Part shown: positions 11,166-22,861 of the stretch, piece by piece
Position numbering within the stretch: position 1 is the first letter of the stretch
Layout: each line of letters opens with the position of its first letter
Origin: Gelatoporia subvermispora B
Lineage: Eukaryota; Basidiomycota; Agaricomycetes; Polyporales; Gelatoporiaceae
Assembly: GCA_000320605.2 (NCBI GenBank)
Contig: KB445803.1
Location: 578,714 to 642,713 of the forward strand
Direction of reading: 5' to 3'
Length of the DNA stretch: 64,000 nucleotides
Notes under the pieces: model-generated
What the model was told of the DNA's origin: nothing
What the model saw: only the letters and a program-made list of their open reading frames with translations
Database searches by the model: none
Program-made: the position numbers and the translations under genes

Positions 11166-13156
11166 TCAACGTTCAGAACTGGGTCATCCCAGGCCAGTGC
11201 GAAGCGGTAGTCTGCATGGAGCCGAAATTCGAACAGCTAGCTAAATCCCTTTTGCCAAGCGACTGAGTGAAGTCATTCAGTGCATACTATCCACCCGTAA
11301 CAATCAATTTCGGATCACACAACCAGGGCAGATAATAATAGCGATGGGGTGTCTGTTGACTTAGGACGTTGAACTTCATTGTACGGGAACGAGCTCAACG
11401 GCGCCGTACAGCCAGCGCAAGGTCCTGTTAGGGATACATTGAGCTAAGAGTACCGTCTGCTATAGAGACACTCACTATCACGAGCGCAGTAAAATTGCGA
11501 CGTGTATCTTCCAATGCTCCGTTGATACGGGGAACGACCATATCTAGGTTGCGTATATCCATTGCAGACAACCCTTGGACTTCGTTGGTTTGCTCAGAGA
11601 TACGGCGTCCGCGTCCTAGAGTACATAATCAATGCGTCAGGAGAAACTCAATACAAAGTGTTTTGGTTCAACGTACTCCAAGAGCCCGGTGTCTGCTCGG
11701 GTGACAACGGGCATAGGGGTGGTATCGCAGGAGGTACGCCGAGCGATAGGATGGCAGTCTCGACGTATCATAGCCACGAGACTGGGTGAGTTGTTGCGCT
11801 GAACCTTCAAGTTGGGCAGGTGTTGCGGTGTCAATGAGGCCGGAGACAGCGGAACTAGGTGTCATTTGTCGGTTTTCGGGTTGTGTATCAAGTGTTGGAT
11901 GGAGGAGAAAGTGGGGTGCGCCACGATGCAGCGGCCAGCATGCCGACGTCGCGTAAAATATACTCACCTAAAATCCCACACTATTGCCCATTGTACTGGA
12001 CACGTTTGACATGCTCACCACATCAATTAATTCCGCCATGTCCGTTATTGAGGTTGCTCCGCACCCTAGTTTCCTTCCTGAAAACACATAGTCTCCTTAC
12101 ACCTGCATTCCAAGGTTGACGAGAAGCGCAACGACGGCGTTCTGGATCGTAGTCGCGAGCAATCACTTTGCACCTTGGCCTGGAGGATGATCCCATGACT
12201 CGTTATTCTGATGTGATTATTGGATATTCGTGGATCTGCTAGGGATTTTAGAGCTGCTAGAAGTACGCCAGATTGGTAGGTGTCACAGAGGTATGCGTGT
12301 GATGAGGATCCTAGGTGCCGCAATCAAGGTGCAGAGTCCAGACGCCAGGTCGTCGATGTACACGAGCGCCGAAGACCTTTGCCGCCTAGTTTGATACATG
12401 CATGACGCTCCTTCCTTCATGCCCTTGGACGCCCTGAAGCAGCCCCAGAATTATGGAATAAATTGAGAACGTATCGGAAATAGAGATGAAGTTTGCATAC
12501 TGTGTCTAGACTGGAGAGATGCCGTAAGTTGCCGGATAGCTACAAGCAACTCCGTATAGCACATATGGGCTCGAAAGCTTTGAGCTTGAGTCGGCAAATA
12601 TACCACTCCTCGTTGTGCGTTGGACATGATTTGGACTTCATCCTCTGGAATACAGACGTCAGAGTCGTTGCTGGGTGTAAGCTAGATTCGACATAGAGAG
12701 CACGTCTGAATTGGCGAAGACCAGCAAACGCGGCTGAAGAGCTACCGATTCATAGAAGATCCATGTCGACTTCAGAGTCGCCTCGAGAAGTCTCAGAAGT
12801 ATTGAGGTTTTGTATCCCGATGGTTTCAAGTGTGAGCAAGGAGTGGACAAGGAAGGCACTGTGATTGAGATATCAGTGACTCAAAGACCATATCAGATAC
12901 CGCAAAGACGGGCGAAGGCCTGAAGATCAACAGAGTCCCGCCAGCAGCGAAGAAGGCGATGCTGGCCGACTGGAATCAGCGCCAGGAGTTATTATAAGGT
13001 ACGCAGCAGCAATGACCAATTGGAGATGATCTGAGAATGCCTGCAAAGACCGTTTTTGCAAAGCTGGTCCTCAACAAAGATAGCCCGCTTTGCAAAGCAC
13101 ACGCAAAGACAGGCGAAGACGCGCGGCGCGGCGACTGCGAGCCAAAGACGCTTAAG

Positions 13157-13208
13157 CAGCCACCCACTGAGTGGCTGATTAACGCGTCAAGGATCGATCC
13201 TCGACGCG
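13157..13208. repeat. Paired palindromes
   Basis: CAGCCAC (13157-13163) pairs with GTGGCTG (13171-13177), and 13183-13208 is a near-perfect 26-bp palindrome centred on GGATCGATCC. They lie side by side just upstream of the gene at 13854. Function unknown; transposon debris is the simplest reading. Confidence 0.6.
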
Positions 13209-13853
13209 GGCAGTTAACCTTGTCCTCTATTCCTTCCCAACAACAAAGTCATGCTCATGTACGACTCTGCTGCGACTGCGTTGAATAAACGAGCGCGGAA
13301 GACTATTGTGTTTTATTGAGATCTCGACTCCGGTGTAGTCGGTTTGCCCAGCTTTGCCGCATTCGCGCAGCCATACGAATGCGGCAAGCATCAATTCTCA
13401 TCGACAGCGGACCCAGGCTGCTGCACGAAGAAAAGGATGCCATTTATCTTCTATCCCTGCGTCTGTGGCATGCCGGCCGAAGGCACTGAGAATCTTGGGT
13501 CTCACTCAGCACTACTGTCTTCGTTGACTTATACTGTGGTCTGTATTTCTTTGGATGGCGTCGAGACGGTATGATCGTCGTCATGCTGCGTCTCTCTAAT
13601 CTTTTCAGTGGAGAACAAAACCGACCCAGTCGATTCAAGCTACGGATCGCTTCGTGAAGTGCGGAATTGGCTACGAGAACTGCTTGTGGCCAGGCCACGC
13701 TTTGGCCACTTGCGCTGGCAAGTGGCGCGACACAGAGCCTCTTTGACCATCGCACTTTGACTTGTGGCCAACTTCGAAGTCATAAAAGACCTCCCACCAT
13801 GCCTTCGAGACTTCATTACTGTACATTATTCTCTCTAGGATCTTAGAACCACC

Positions 13854-14809
13854 ATGCCAGCCGAAAGACGGCCGTCACACTCGCACCACTCGCGCCCTGA
13901 AATCGGGATGCTCGTATGTATACTGTCGTTACCAGCTCCCAGGGCATGATGCTGACCGGTTGCACCCGGGCCACAGCCAAACATGACGACCAATGGTACC
14001 GACCTCGAGTCGAACTACGTGCGCGTGAACAGCCTGGAACATCCTGGGTTCTTCTCTGCACGGCGGGTGCCCATGTCGCCTCCCTCGTCCCCGAATCGCG
14101 ACCGCAGGGCGCAGAAACAAGAATCTGAGGACTGGTTGGCACTGGCACCGAAAGGTGCTAAAGAAATCCTGAAGACTTTGGATCCGCCGAACTGCACTCC
14201 GCCGCGCATTCAGACAGCGTTCGCGCCAAAGACGTTCGACGATTGGAAGGATCAGAAGAATTTCACGCAGGATTTGTTTGACCGCCCAATTGGGCTGCGG
14301 ATTTGTCTGAATGGGACGGTATGTCCACGACATCAGTCTATCCAAGCTTGAACCCCATTTGACCTGACCATGTTTCTTTCGTATGAAACTAGATGAATTA
14401 CGGCAGCTTGAAGCCACTCGTTGTTGTCTATGACATGGCCTATCTCGAGCGTCCTCATCCCATCCTCGGAAAGTATCACCTCAAAGCGTGCCAGCATGGC
14501 TGTGCGCGCATCATCTCCGAAGTCACCAAGGAGGTTGTCCGTCAGGAGTCATTCCACCTGTGGTTCGTGAAGGCCCCGGATTTCGATCTCATGTTCTACC
14601 TCGGCGTGTACCGTGCGTATAAGGCGGAGGACTCGATCGCGTTCCAGTATCTCGACTTTGACGAGCGCTTCTGTGCCTCCCTTCTGGACATTGAGGCGAA
14701 GGGCACTGACAAGAAGCCACGAAGTAAGAAGCCAAGCTCTCGCAATCAGAGTGTGTCAGGGCCTGTTTCGCCGCGCAAGTCGCGAGGTGGTCGTTTGTAC
14801 TACGGGTAG
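13854..14809 (+). CDS. Conserved-looking protein of unknown function
   Basis: Three exons, 13854-13913, 13977-14318 and 14393-14809, joined by 63- and 74-nt GT..AG introns, give 272 residues. I chose the ATG at 13854 because it sits in a good context (ACCACCATGCC), the first intron is well formed and phase is kept; the ATG at 13983 in exon 2 is the alternative start. The protein has no signal peptide or membrane segment. The middle part is a compact folded-looking region (LVVVYDMAYLERPHP, then KYHLKACQHGCARI), and the C-terminus is basic and Ser-rich (KKPRSKKPSSRNQS), which may be disordered. I do not recognise a domain. Confidence 0.75.
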
Positions 14810-15137
14810 ATGCTGAACGGGGCTGCGTACGTGTATGACTAGTGGTTTGTGCCATCTAAAATGGCCAGCTTGTTGTATATCTTATGCCTACAATACGCAC
14901 CTGCTTAATATTATGTAGCCGTAGACTCCTATGTTGATCTCATTGACGTTCACGAGAGTCTGCGTGGTGAAGGTGAACCGAAATGCAGACCTGCTGGTGA
15001 ACATTCGTCCCAAAGGAATGTCGTTCAAAATCGAAAACAATCAAGCAATAGCGTATATCGAACACACAGATCTCTATGATCTACATCCTAATGTCGTGAG
15101 GTTCGTGACTATCATCAGCGTTTACGTAGCTACAGGT

Positions 15138-16645
15138 CTACTGGACCTTCTTCTTCTCCTCCGGCAGCTTCACCTCCGCTGCACCGTAATTCTTATACGC
15201 TCTGGTCGTAAACAACACCGCGAGGACCGCCGCACACGCCGCCCGCGCGCTCTCCGGGGCCACCGCCTCCACCGCCTGCGTGTCAACGGGGCCCGCGCCG
15301 AGCCAGCCGAGCGCGGCGGCGTGCGCGCCCGCCCAGAAGGGCTGCGCGTGCGTGAGGCCGGCGTAGAGCGCGGTAACGAGCGGCGCGCACCAGAGGTCGG
15401 TCGTCGTCCAACCGTAGGGCTGCAGCTCTGGCGGTGTCGTGAGCGTGAGCGCGTACGGCTGGAGGATGGAGAATGCGTTGATGAGGAGGAAACCGCCGTT
15501 GGCGATGAGCTTTACGGGTGCATCAGAGTGTTATGTCAGGCTGAGATGCGGTGGAGACTGGGAAAGACGCACGAAGGAGGTGACGAGAAGCGTCCAGGGC
15601 GAGTCTTGCACGGCGGGGAAGGGATGCTCCAGGACCATCGGCGGGATGAGGGTGCAGAGGAGGAAGGCACGCGTGAAACCGTCAAGGACGGCGGTCGGGA
15701 GCTCGGTCGTGAGTTGAGGGAACGGCACACTAGGGAGGCTTTCGACGATTGTCTGGATGACGGTGTAGAAGGCGGGGACGGTCCCCGAGATCATGAATGA
15801 TGGTGGGACGCCGAGTGCAGCAGCTAAGGGATCGGGTCAAAATCTGAATACACGCGAGACAGATGCATCGTAGGTGGGTCGGATGAGATAGATGCACATC
15901 GTGAAGATGCTGCGTTGAAGGCGCTCTCAGACACCACAGTCAGTACATCCTGGTAGTTCGTAAACAAAAACATCGATGCAGCTGGGACTAGGAACACATA
16001 GAGATGTCTTCATGTACAAAAACCTTGTGCCTAAGGCACAAATGCACAACACCCGGACCATATACTGCTGGTCTGATCATCGGGACCCTTCTATACGCTG
16101 TGTTGCCATAGATTGCAACACAAGAGCTAATAATGGCACACAATGCCCACATGCATATGTATCTTTGCGCCAGTTCCGTTGCGTAGCTCGGACGATATAG
16201 TACCATGCATATGGAACCATGATTAAACTTGGCTCTCGAGCCCCGGATGTTAGTCCGAGGTAAATTCGGAACTCATCTCCGCGAAGGTAGCCACGTCGTC
16301 ACATGTAAATCCTCCGTTCCGGCCCCCAAGACGAAGGTCATCGTCGCATGGAATGAAGAACTTACCGGCTGCAGCCTCTCCACCATATACGACGAGCAGA
16401 GTCGCACTCGCGTCGCGCACGAACGAGCGTGACTCAACCTCCGGGAGTTTCGCCGTAGTCGTGTTGACCTTCTTCGTGTGCTCCCGGTGGAAGTGTTCTC
16501 TCAGCTGTCTCAGACCAACACATAGCCTGAACGCTGCGGCGACATCGAGATAGGTGAAGGATAGCCCAAACCACGATAGCGGCGCCACAGGCTGTAGGAG
16601 GAAGCGGTAGCCCTCGATAAAGGGTACGAGGAGAAGTTCAGACAT
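15138..16645 (-). CDS. Multi-pass membrane protein, basidiomycete-specific, unknown function
   Basis: Exons 16645-16366, 15823-15573 and 15509-15138 keep phase and encode 300 residues. The start MSELLLVPFIEGYRFLLQP is followed by several hydrophobic helices, among them MISGTVPAFYTVIQTIV, FTRAFLLCTLIPPMV, LIANGGFLLINAFSIL and CAAVLAVLFTTRAY; the tail is charged (KLPEEKKKVQ). From memory this layout matches a conserved hypothetical membrane protein of Agaricomycetes; no role is known to me. The first intron (15824-16365) is 542 nt, about ten times the local norm, and probably carries an insertion. The splice into AALGVPPSFMISG after EAAA is the join that best restores a continuous protein. Confidence 0.82.
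15824..16365 (-). other. Unusually long intron with inserted sequence
   Basis: This is intron 1 of the membrane protein gene. Donor GTAAGT and acceptor CCTTAG are normal. Inside lie a short palindrome (TTGTGCC..GGCACAA near 16027-16043) and no open frame that looks real. An old transposon insertion is likely but no terminal repeats are clear. Confidence 0.55.
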
Positions 16646-17377
16646 TCTATGCAGTTAAAGAGTATTGCGTCCGTGGTTCGTGAGTGGGCAAAGGTTGAGA
16701 TGGTCGTCGATGAACGCCCCGACGAGTTCCCGGGCCTCGACGAACGTGGAACGCGCCATCTCCCCTCGATCGCACGTTCTGGGGAGGGTGCGCGCCTAAG
16801 GGTAAGACCGGCCCGGGGGTAAAAGGAGCCAGCATAAGCAAAGAGGCATAAACAGATTCCGTGGTACAATGGAGTAGTGGCTGTAGCGGCCCTAATCCGG
16901 GAATGCGAGGTGGTCTAAAGCCCCAACGGATAAACCCGTCTGTGCGCTGGTTCAAGACCGTCCCCTCCAGAAAACTTGGTAGCCTTCGGCTGTCCGCCGC
17001 GCAAGTGGTGGTATGGCCTGGCGTAATCTGTCCTGCACGGGCCAGGGAAGTAATTCCGCAACCCACAGGATAGGCCGAGTTAGTCTTAGGAGATCAGGGC
17101 GAGTCGTCTGATCGCGCGGATGGGCCGTGCCCTTCGTAAACCTTTTGCATTTTCAAACTGACCTTCATTCCAGTCAGTCAAACAATTTTGCACATCTCGA
17201 TCTTAGAAGCTTGCATTTCGAGATCAGTAACGCGAAGCTAGCGGAAGGTTTCGTGCACCGGCGTACCGATTGATTAGGACGATAGACTCGATCTTGTGAC
17301 AGAGGCCTCGGATCGACATTATATAGACACATTTCTTCCGAGGTTCCCGTAGCTGTTAGAGTGATCTCCAACCCATA
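16646..17377. other. Intergenic region between divergent genes
   Basis: It separates the membrane protein gene (-) from the mutarotase gene (+). Frames here are short and unlike known proteins. I looked for tRNA boxes in the stretch 16860-17060 and found no cloverleaf. Confidence 0.5.
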
Positions 17378-17863
17378 ATGTCCACACCCCATACAAAACG
17401 CTTCTGTCAAATCATAAAAGTACGTTTTGATTCAATATCTCAGTACTCTACACATTCAGATATCCGCTAGCTAAAGCCTGGCGCGGAAGAAACATACAAA
17501 GAGCTACACGCAGATGCCTGGCCAGGCGTGCTCGCCGCGATCGCGCGCGCGCACATCGTGGATTACTCCATCCATCACTATGCGCCCCTCCGACTGCTCA
17601 TCGCACACTTCAAGTATACCGGGACGAATTACGAGGGCGACATGCGCGCGCTGGCGCAGGACCCCGAGACGCAGAGGTGGTGGTCATTGACAGACGGGCT
17701 CCAGGAAAGTTTAGTGGAGGGCGCGAAGGGTAGCGGAGGGGATGTGCCGTGGTGGCTGGTGCGTGATTTTTTGAGCTAATGAGATTGAATATGCTGACCA
17801 CTAGGTGGGTTATGACGATGTCATCTATAGGACCTGGAAGAAGTTTTCCGCTTTGAGGGCTAG
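17378..17863 (+). CDS. L-rhamnose mutarotase (RhaM/DUF718 family)
   Basis: Three phase-0 exons, 17378-17419, 17471-17758 and 17831-17863, encode 120 residues. The short first exon gives MSTPHTKRFCQIIK, then LKPGAEETYKELHADAWP follows. Hallmarks of the family are the N-terminal KPG..EYK.HA-type segment, the conserved HIVDYSIHHY..LRLL core, the ETQRWW segment and the C-terminal PWW plus LEEVFRFEG. Family length is about 105-120, so the protein is complete. The enzyme interconverts alpha and beta anomers of L-rhamnose, so that pectin-derived rhamnose can enter catabolism. Neighbouring genes are not rhamnose genes, so no cluster is seen. The last exon is only 11 codons including the stop. Confidence 0.93.
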
Positions 17864-18509
17864 GGCAACGGATGTCCATGCACTACGGCCCTTGGCTTGA
17901 CGATTGTATTCGAATAGTAGGCCAAAATGTTACAAAGCTGAGCAATGTGATTAATTCGAGGTGCCAACAGCATGACACACATCATTTTCTCGGAAACTAC
18001 GACTCAGTGCAGCCTTGCAAGATGGTACCTGTGCCCCATAGAGTGCTATTTGGAACATCCTTTCCAGAGGGTTTCAGATATTCAGGTTCGCCGAATTTCC
18101 GATACGAGGGACAGACCAGTTACGGCCTAAGTGACAGAGCTAGAACTCGCACGTTTTGTCACGAACGACGACCGATGGTAATGCTGCTCCAGCACTTGCT
18201 TTATGAGGTCATAAATTGCATTGGCTCCAGGAATATGAGAAATAGCAGTTGTCGTGCGCAGCAGAGATCCGAGGACGTATCGAAGAGAACGCAGCCGGTC
18301 GTGCCAATTTCGAGGACGTCGCCAGTAACAACAACCTCTGCGGGGATTCAAACTCCGCCGCCTCTCACCGCCCCATTCCACGCCAGCACCCGTCTACTGC
18401 ACTCACTTCATTCCATCTTCCCCTCTTCCCGCCCCCTTCCCCTCGCACGATCCTCACGACTCCTCCTGCACGCCCGAACACACATATACGCTAAAGCACA
18501 TCAGAAGAC
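17864..18509. other. Upstream region of the Rab11 gene
   Basis: A long open frame crosses this region and runs into the Rab11 first exon, but its sequence is compositionally odd, has no domain and overlaps a certain gene; I treat it as chance. The pyrimidine-rich tract about 18400-18480 (CCTCTTCCCGCCCCC) just upstream of the ATG is typical of fungal core promoters. Confidence 0.5.
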
Positions 18510-19553
18510 ATGGCTGAGGGAAGCAACTTCGACTATCTGTTCAAGGTGCGTTGCGCGCTCGGTCCGAGCAGACAGGCGCTGACTGCGCGTGCTGTGCGTC
18601 CAGGTCGTCCTCATCGGAGACTCTGGTGTCGGAAAGTCGTATGTACACTTCAGAAGGATAGTGAGATGCTTAATCTGACCGAGTGCGATGCGCGGCGGTG
18701 CGGCATCACAGTAACCGTGAGTTGTGTTCTGGCCGTGTGCACGCGGCATGATACTGAGGGATGGTGCGACAGTTCTCTCGCGGTTCACGCGCAACGAGTT
18801 CAACCTGGAAAGCAAGTCGACGATTGGTGTTGAGTTCGCGACACGCTCGATCAACGTGGATGGCAAGACGGTGAAGGCTCAAATCTGGGACACTGGTTCG
18901 TCCATCTCCATCTGACCTGCCCTTGCCCCACACCCACGGCCACATTACCCTCCACGTATCTCTGCTGGTACTGACTCCATGCGCAGCCGGCCAGGAACGG
19001 TATCGCGCAATCACATCGGCGTACTACCGTGGTGCGGTGGGCGCGCTGCTCGTGTACGACATTGCGAAGCACGCGACGTACGTGAACGTGACGCGGTGGC
19101 TCAAGGAGCTGCGCGACCACGCAGACTCGAACATCGTCATCATGCTCGTCGGAAACAAGAGCGATCTCAAGCACCTCCGCGCCGTCCCCACGGATGAGGC
19201 GAAGGCGTTTGCTGGTACGTCCTTTGAACGACTGGTCTGGGAACACGCTGACGGATGTGTGTGATGTGGGCGATGTGTACAGCGGAGAACGCATTGTCAT
19301 TTATCGAGACGTCGGCGCTGGACGCTTCGAACGTCGAGTCTGCGTTCCAGACTATCCTGACTGGTGCGTTCATCTTATCTCTGCCTCATTTCCTCCTCAC
19401 AGTCTGGCTGACTCTGATCCAGACATCTACCGCATTGTCTCGAGCAAGTCGCTCGAACAGTCCGCAGACCCGATCAAGCCCCCGACAGGCGACTCCATCA
19501 CCGTCAGCCCGAGCGTAGACACGAACCAGCAGCAGGGCGGCAAGTGTTGTTAG
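18510..19553 (+). CDS. ypt3: Rab11-family small GTPase (Ypt3/Ypt31 type)
   Basis: Seven exons, 18510-18545, 18604-18638, 18712-18716, 18773-18895, 18987-19214, 19283-19363 and 19423-19553, give 212 residues. All G motifs are present: GDSGVGKS (P-loop), STIGVEF (switch I), WDTAGQERY (switch II), NKSD and ETSA. The C-terminus GGKCC is a double-cysteine geranylgeranylation site. Rab11 proteins drive traffic from trans-Golgi and recycling endosomes to the cell surface and septum. Exon 3 is a 5-nt micro-exon (TAACC): without it, the protein after GKS is out of frame or carries a foreign insert, and with it the conserved SNLLSRF is restored exactly. Confidence 0.96.
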
Positions 19554-19941
19554 AGTCGGATCGGGGTGTTGCAATAGGAGGAGTACAAGGAGTACATGGT
19601 GGATGGGAGGCCCCGAGGCCTGGACGGGTTGATTTGGATTCTGTGTGCATAACGTTACTTGTGTTCTTACTGTAATCTCATCCGCTTCTATGTGCATGAC
19701 GGTTCTTATTCGTGGAATTTTGGACGTTTACGTGAGAGTGGAACGATGACATCAAGATGGCTTTGCGGCATGAGTGAGACGTGTGTCGAGAAAGTGCGAC
19801 TGCTGGCTCAGCGGGACGCGCGGATGCGAGCAACTTAGACATAACCGCAGACTTGTCCGGTGTGGAGCGAGAGCTTGGCATGCTCGGATGACTCCCTCTC
19901 TATCTATGCTTGCTTTCTTTCCACTACGACCGTAACGAACT

Positions 19942-21979
19942 ATGGAATCTAGTTCTGCAGTCATGTCTACAGTACAATCCGCCGAGCCGACTGCGTTCAC
20001 CCTCTTAACACTACCGGACATCGTTCTGACTACGCCATTCTCTTCCCTCACGGGAACGCTCGCGCTAGAATGTGTATCGCTCCCGCCGCAAGGTGCCTCT
20101 GCAGCTGCGCCGGATGAAACAAAGGCATTCACTAGCCCTATGAGGGAGTCATCTGCGGTCTACCTAGTACTCAAACTAGGTGACGTAGAGATCCCGGTTG
20201 ACCCTGCACAGCAGGTGTCCCTGAACATCGCTGCGGATGGGATGAGGACATACAATTTCTCTGCAACAGAATTAGACGGCTCTGGTACGAGTGCTCAGGC
20301 TGGATTGGGGGACGAGAAGAATACAAATGCAGTGCGCCTTGCCATTCCGCCTTCGACCTTGGCGCGCCCGCAGGTTGTGGAGGATGTCGAGACGTTCGAC
20401 CACGTCCTCACGCAGTATGCCAACTTCACCTGGACGTCAGAAGACACCCAACAATTGTCCCAGGGTACCGATATCCCATCTAGAGAACCTCAGGAGACGG
20501 ACATTGACGACGACCTTCGTGGCCGGCTCGTCCTTATGGACGAGGCGAGCGGCGAGGTCGTCGCGGAGCTCCCGGAGGACCTCCACGTCACGGAGGACCC
20601 GGGCCTCGCGCGGGAGGATGCGCTGCGCGAGGCGGGGAAAGCGCCCTCCCCAGGCGAGTCTGCGCGCAGGGCGGATCCAGTGGTGCTGGAGCTCCCCCCG
20701 GAGGTGTATGACGCATATACTGGGCAGGCAGGTGCGCCCGAGGCAGGGCGCGATGCGGGCGGCGCGTTGAAAGACACACGGGAGTTGTTCGTGCGTGCGA
20801 TCCCGCCGGAAGAGCAGGACTGGATCACGAAGTCCGCGTCCCTCATTAGGTGCGTTTCGAGTTTGATTTGATAGTGCGGCGAGTGAATTGATTTGCGTCT
20901 GTGGTCTTCCAGCTATGCAATCGACACTTCGACGTCGCTCCTGGTGTCCGGCATCTCTGCTGCGTCGTCGTACTACATCGCGCACTCGACGCCCGCGTCC
21001 GCCTCTGGGTCGCCTTCCCCGCAGGACACCTCCATGTCGTCAGGACAAACCACGACCTCGACAGCCCCACGGGGACCTGCGATTCTCACTTCCCCGCGGA
21101 CGCATACAGCCCTCGCGCACGCGCATAACCTCAGCGGGCAGGCAGCACGCGCCAGCGCACGCACTGCCGCATACGTTGAGGGTCTCCTAAGGCGTGCTAT
21201 GGCTGGGCGGGCCACACAAACCGCATCTGGTCCCACCTCCTCCAACGTAGCCGCGATGCCGGCCAAGGAGGGCACGCCCACGGAAATAGATAGCCTTTCT
21301 GTCGTGGACAACCCCCCGCCCTACACGCCATACGTGCCTGGCGCCGCCCGTGCAGCAGGTGCAAGTGGTCCAAGTGACGAGAAGGCGGATCTGACCGTCA
21401 AGCCTGCGCTGCCCTCGCGCCGCGCTCCGCCACTTCCCCCACGCCATGCGATGTCGCCCTCCCCGCAGCCCCCGGGCGCGCACCTCAACCCGAAGTCGGG
21501 CACGCCCAATGTTGCGGCAACCGACGCCGCGGGCCCGGCAGAGAAATTCGGGCCGCGCACGCGTCGCCGCGAGCGTGCGCTGCTCTCGCTGGAGCTCGTT
21601 CTCGCGTCCGCAGATGATGCGATGCAGCGGCTGTTCGACGTGGGAAGTGCGAGGTTGGGGGAGGTGATGGGGCACAAGTGCGTTCCGCAGGTCTCGTTCT
21701 CTGTTTGGGCTGGAATTGATGTTCGTGCATATTGATAGGTATGGGCCCGCCGCGGCGCACACCACACACCTCGCGACGCATACAGCGCGCAACGTCGTCC
21801 TTGTGTATATTGACATGCGCGGGTTTGCACGACGTGCGCTTGTGAGGAAGGCGGGAGCGGAATTTGTCAAGTCACGGGTGAAGGGAAAGGGAACCTCCAG
21901 GAGTAGCACGCCTGTTCCCGGGGGCAACACCGGTACCTCAACCGGTGGCACATCTGAGAAGAATAGGATTGGTAAGTGA
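19942..21979 (+). CDS. Senescence/spartin-domain protein
   Basis: Exons 19942-20849, 20913-21677 and 21739-21979 encode 637 residues. The N-terminal third (TLPDIVLTTPFSSLTGTL, then YLVLKLGDVEIPV) and the C-terminal region (WITKSASLISYAIDTSTSLLV, ALAHAHNLSGQAARAS, then HTARNVVLVYIDMRGFARRA) match the layout of fungal senescence-domain proteins related to plant ERD7 and animal spartin, which bind lipid droplets or membranes. A long Pro/Ser/Ala-rich linker divides the C-terminal domain into parts. The end is basic and Gly/Ser/Thr-rich. It is convergent with EMC4, with about 146 bases between stop codons. The family call rests on pattern memory. Confidence 0.83.
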
Positions 21980-22125
21980 GCAATGGAAATGGGACAATTG
22001 TCAGTCGGGACAGCACTCGTGTAGAATCTGTATCATTAGACACAAATGTAGCCACTGTGAAGTAGTGTACAACCATCCGATAAAGCAGGATTATCTCAGA
22101 CCAGGGTAGATTGCCCTTGAGGACC

Positions 22126-22861
22126 CTACCATAGCGTGATCTCTGGTGGCTAGACGAACACACAGAACGTCAGAAACCTCCTATCAGACTGGGGGGTGCT
22201 CACCTCTCCTCGAGTCTCAAACGCCAACCAATCTGCAGAACCAGTCGGGAGCAGGCCCATCGAGCGGCACTTCCACAGGCCGAGTGCGAGCGTGAGTAAG
22301 TTGCACAACAAGTACACGATCTTCTGCAGCACGAGCGTCGACAGTGCCTTCGGGGGTGCGGATTTCGGCGCGAATTGGGCGAACGCTATATCGAATGGTC
22401 CCGTCAAGTACAACATGAGAAGTGTACCACAGAGAGGGGACGAACCGTTGTTGATCGAGGCAAGGTTCTTGAACGGGCTCGAGAGGAGCATGAACACGAT
22501 GCCCATACTGAAGATCTGCACGCCTCCGCCGGACATGTATAGCATGAAGGCCTGCATCGGGAGAGACTTCGCCGGCGAGATTGCTAGGTCCCATGCACGC
22601 TTGACCTTGAGTTCTTCATACCTAGCGGTCGCGGACGATGATGCCTTGGATGGCGCCTTCGACTTCGACATACATGAGCCCTGCAGCATCAAGCCTCACA
22701 ATGCTTTCGTACTCACGTGTGTGGATGTTGAGTGGGAAAAGCCTGGTGGCGGGGGCAAGTGCTTCCATCTGAATCACAGACTCTGCTCGAGATTCATCAC
22801 AATTATTTCCCGAGGGTTGGATAGCGCACTTTGCGGGATCAGCCACTACTGCAGTTGTCAT
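22126..22861 (-). CDS. EMC4: ER membrane protein complex subunit 4 (EMC4/TMEM85)
   Basis: Exons 22861-22830, 22768-22717, 22680-22204 and 22149-22126 keep phase and encode 194 residues. The start is MTTAVVADPAKWKHLPPPPGF, then a disordered linker, and then the family core: KRAWDLAISPAKSLPMQAFM, the membrane helix GVQIFSMGIVFMLLSSPFKN, a second helix near LQKIVYLLCNLLTLALGLWK, CRSMGLLPTG and the closing PPEITLW. EMC4 is part of the EMC insertase of the endoplasmic reticulum, which inserts tail-anchored and multi-pass proteins. The last exon is only 24 nt. Length agrees with fungal homologues (about 170-200). Confidence 0.95.

Larger units (their letters stand above)
6108..13853. other. Gene-poor repeat-bearing region
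   Basis: No frame in this 7.7-kb stretch gives a convincing protein. It holds the repeats listed separately: two diverged direct copies (6846-7790 and 10275-11165), a DNA transposon (8729-9520), a hairpin (9826-9922) and palindromes near 13.2 kb. The region 11.2-13.0 kb shows only short frames on both strands and nothing I can name. It looks like old inserted or decayed DNA between two blocks of active genes. Confidence 0.55.

Noticed and set aside
16860..17060. Possible structured RNA gene (a B-box-like GGTTCAAGACC)
   Set aside because: No cloverleaf, no matching A box and no poly-T terminator could be fitted.
17872..18582. A 236-codon open frame upstream of Rab11
   Set aside because: It runs into the certain first exon of Rab11 in another frame, has no domain, and its second half is a translated CT-rich promoter tract.
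18724..18915. Alternative start of the Rab exon reading [15 protein letters not shown]
   Set aside because: It would place a foreign insert after the P-loop; the micro-exon model gives the conserved SNLLSRF.
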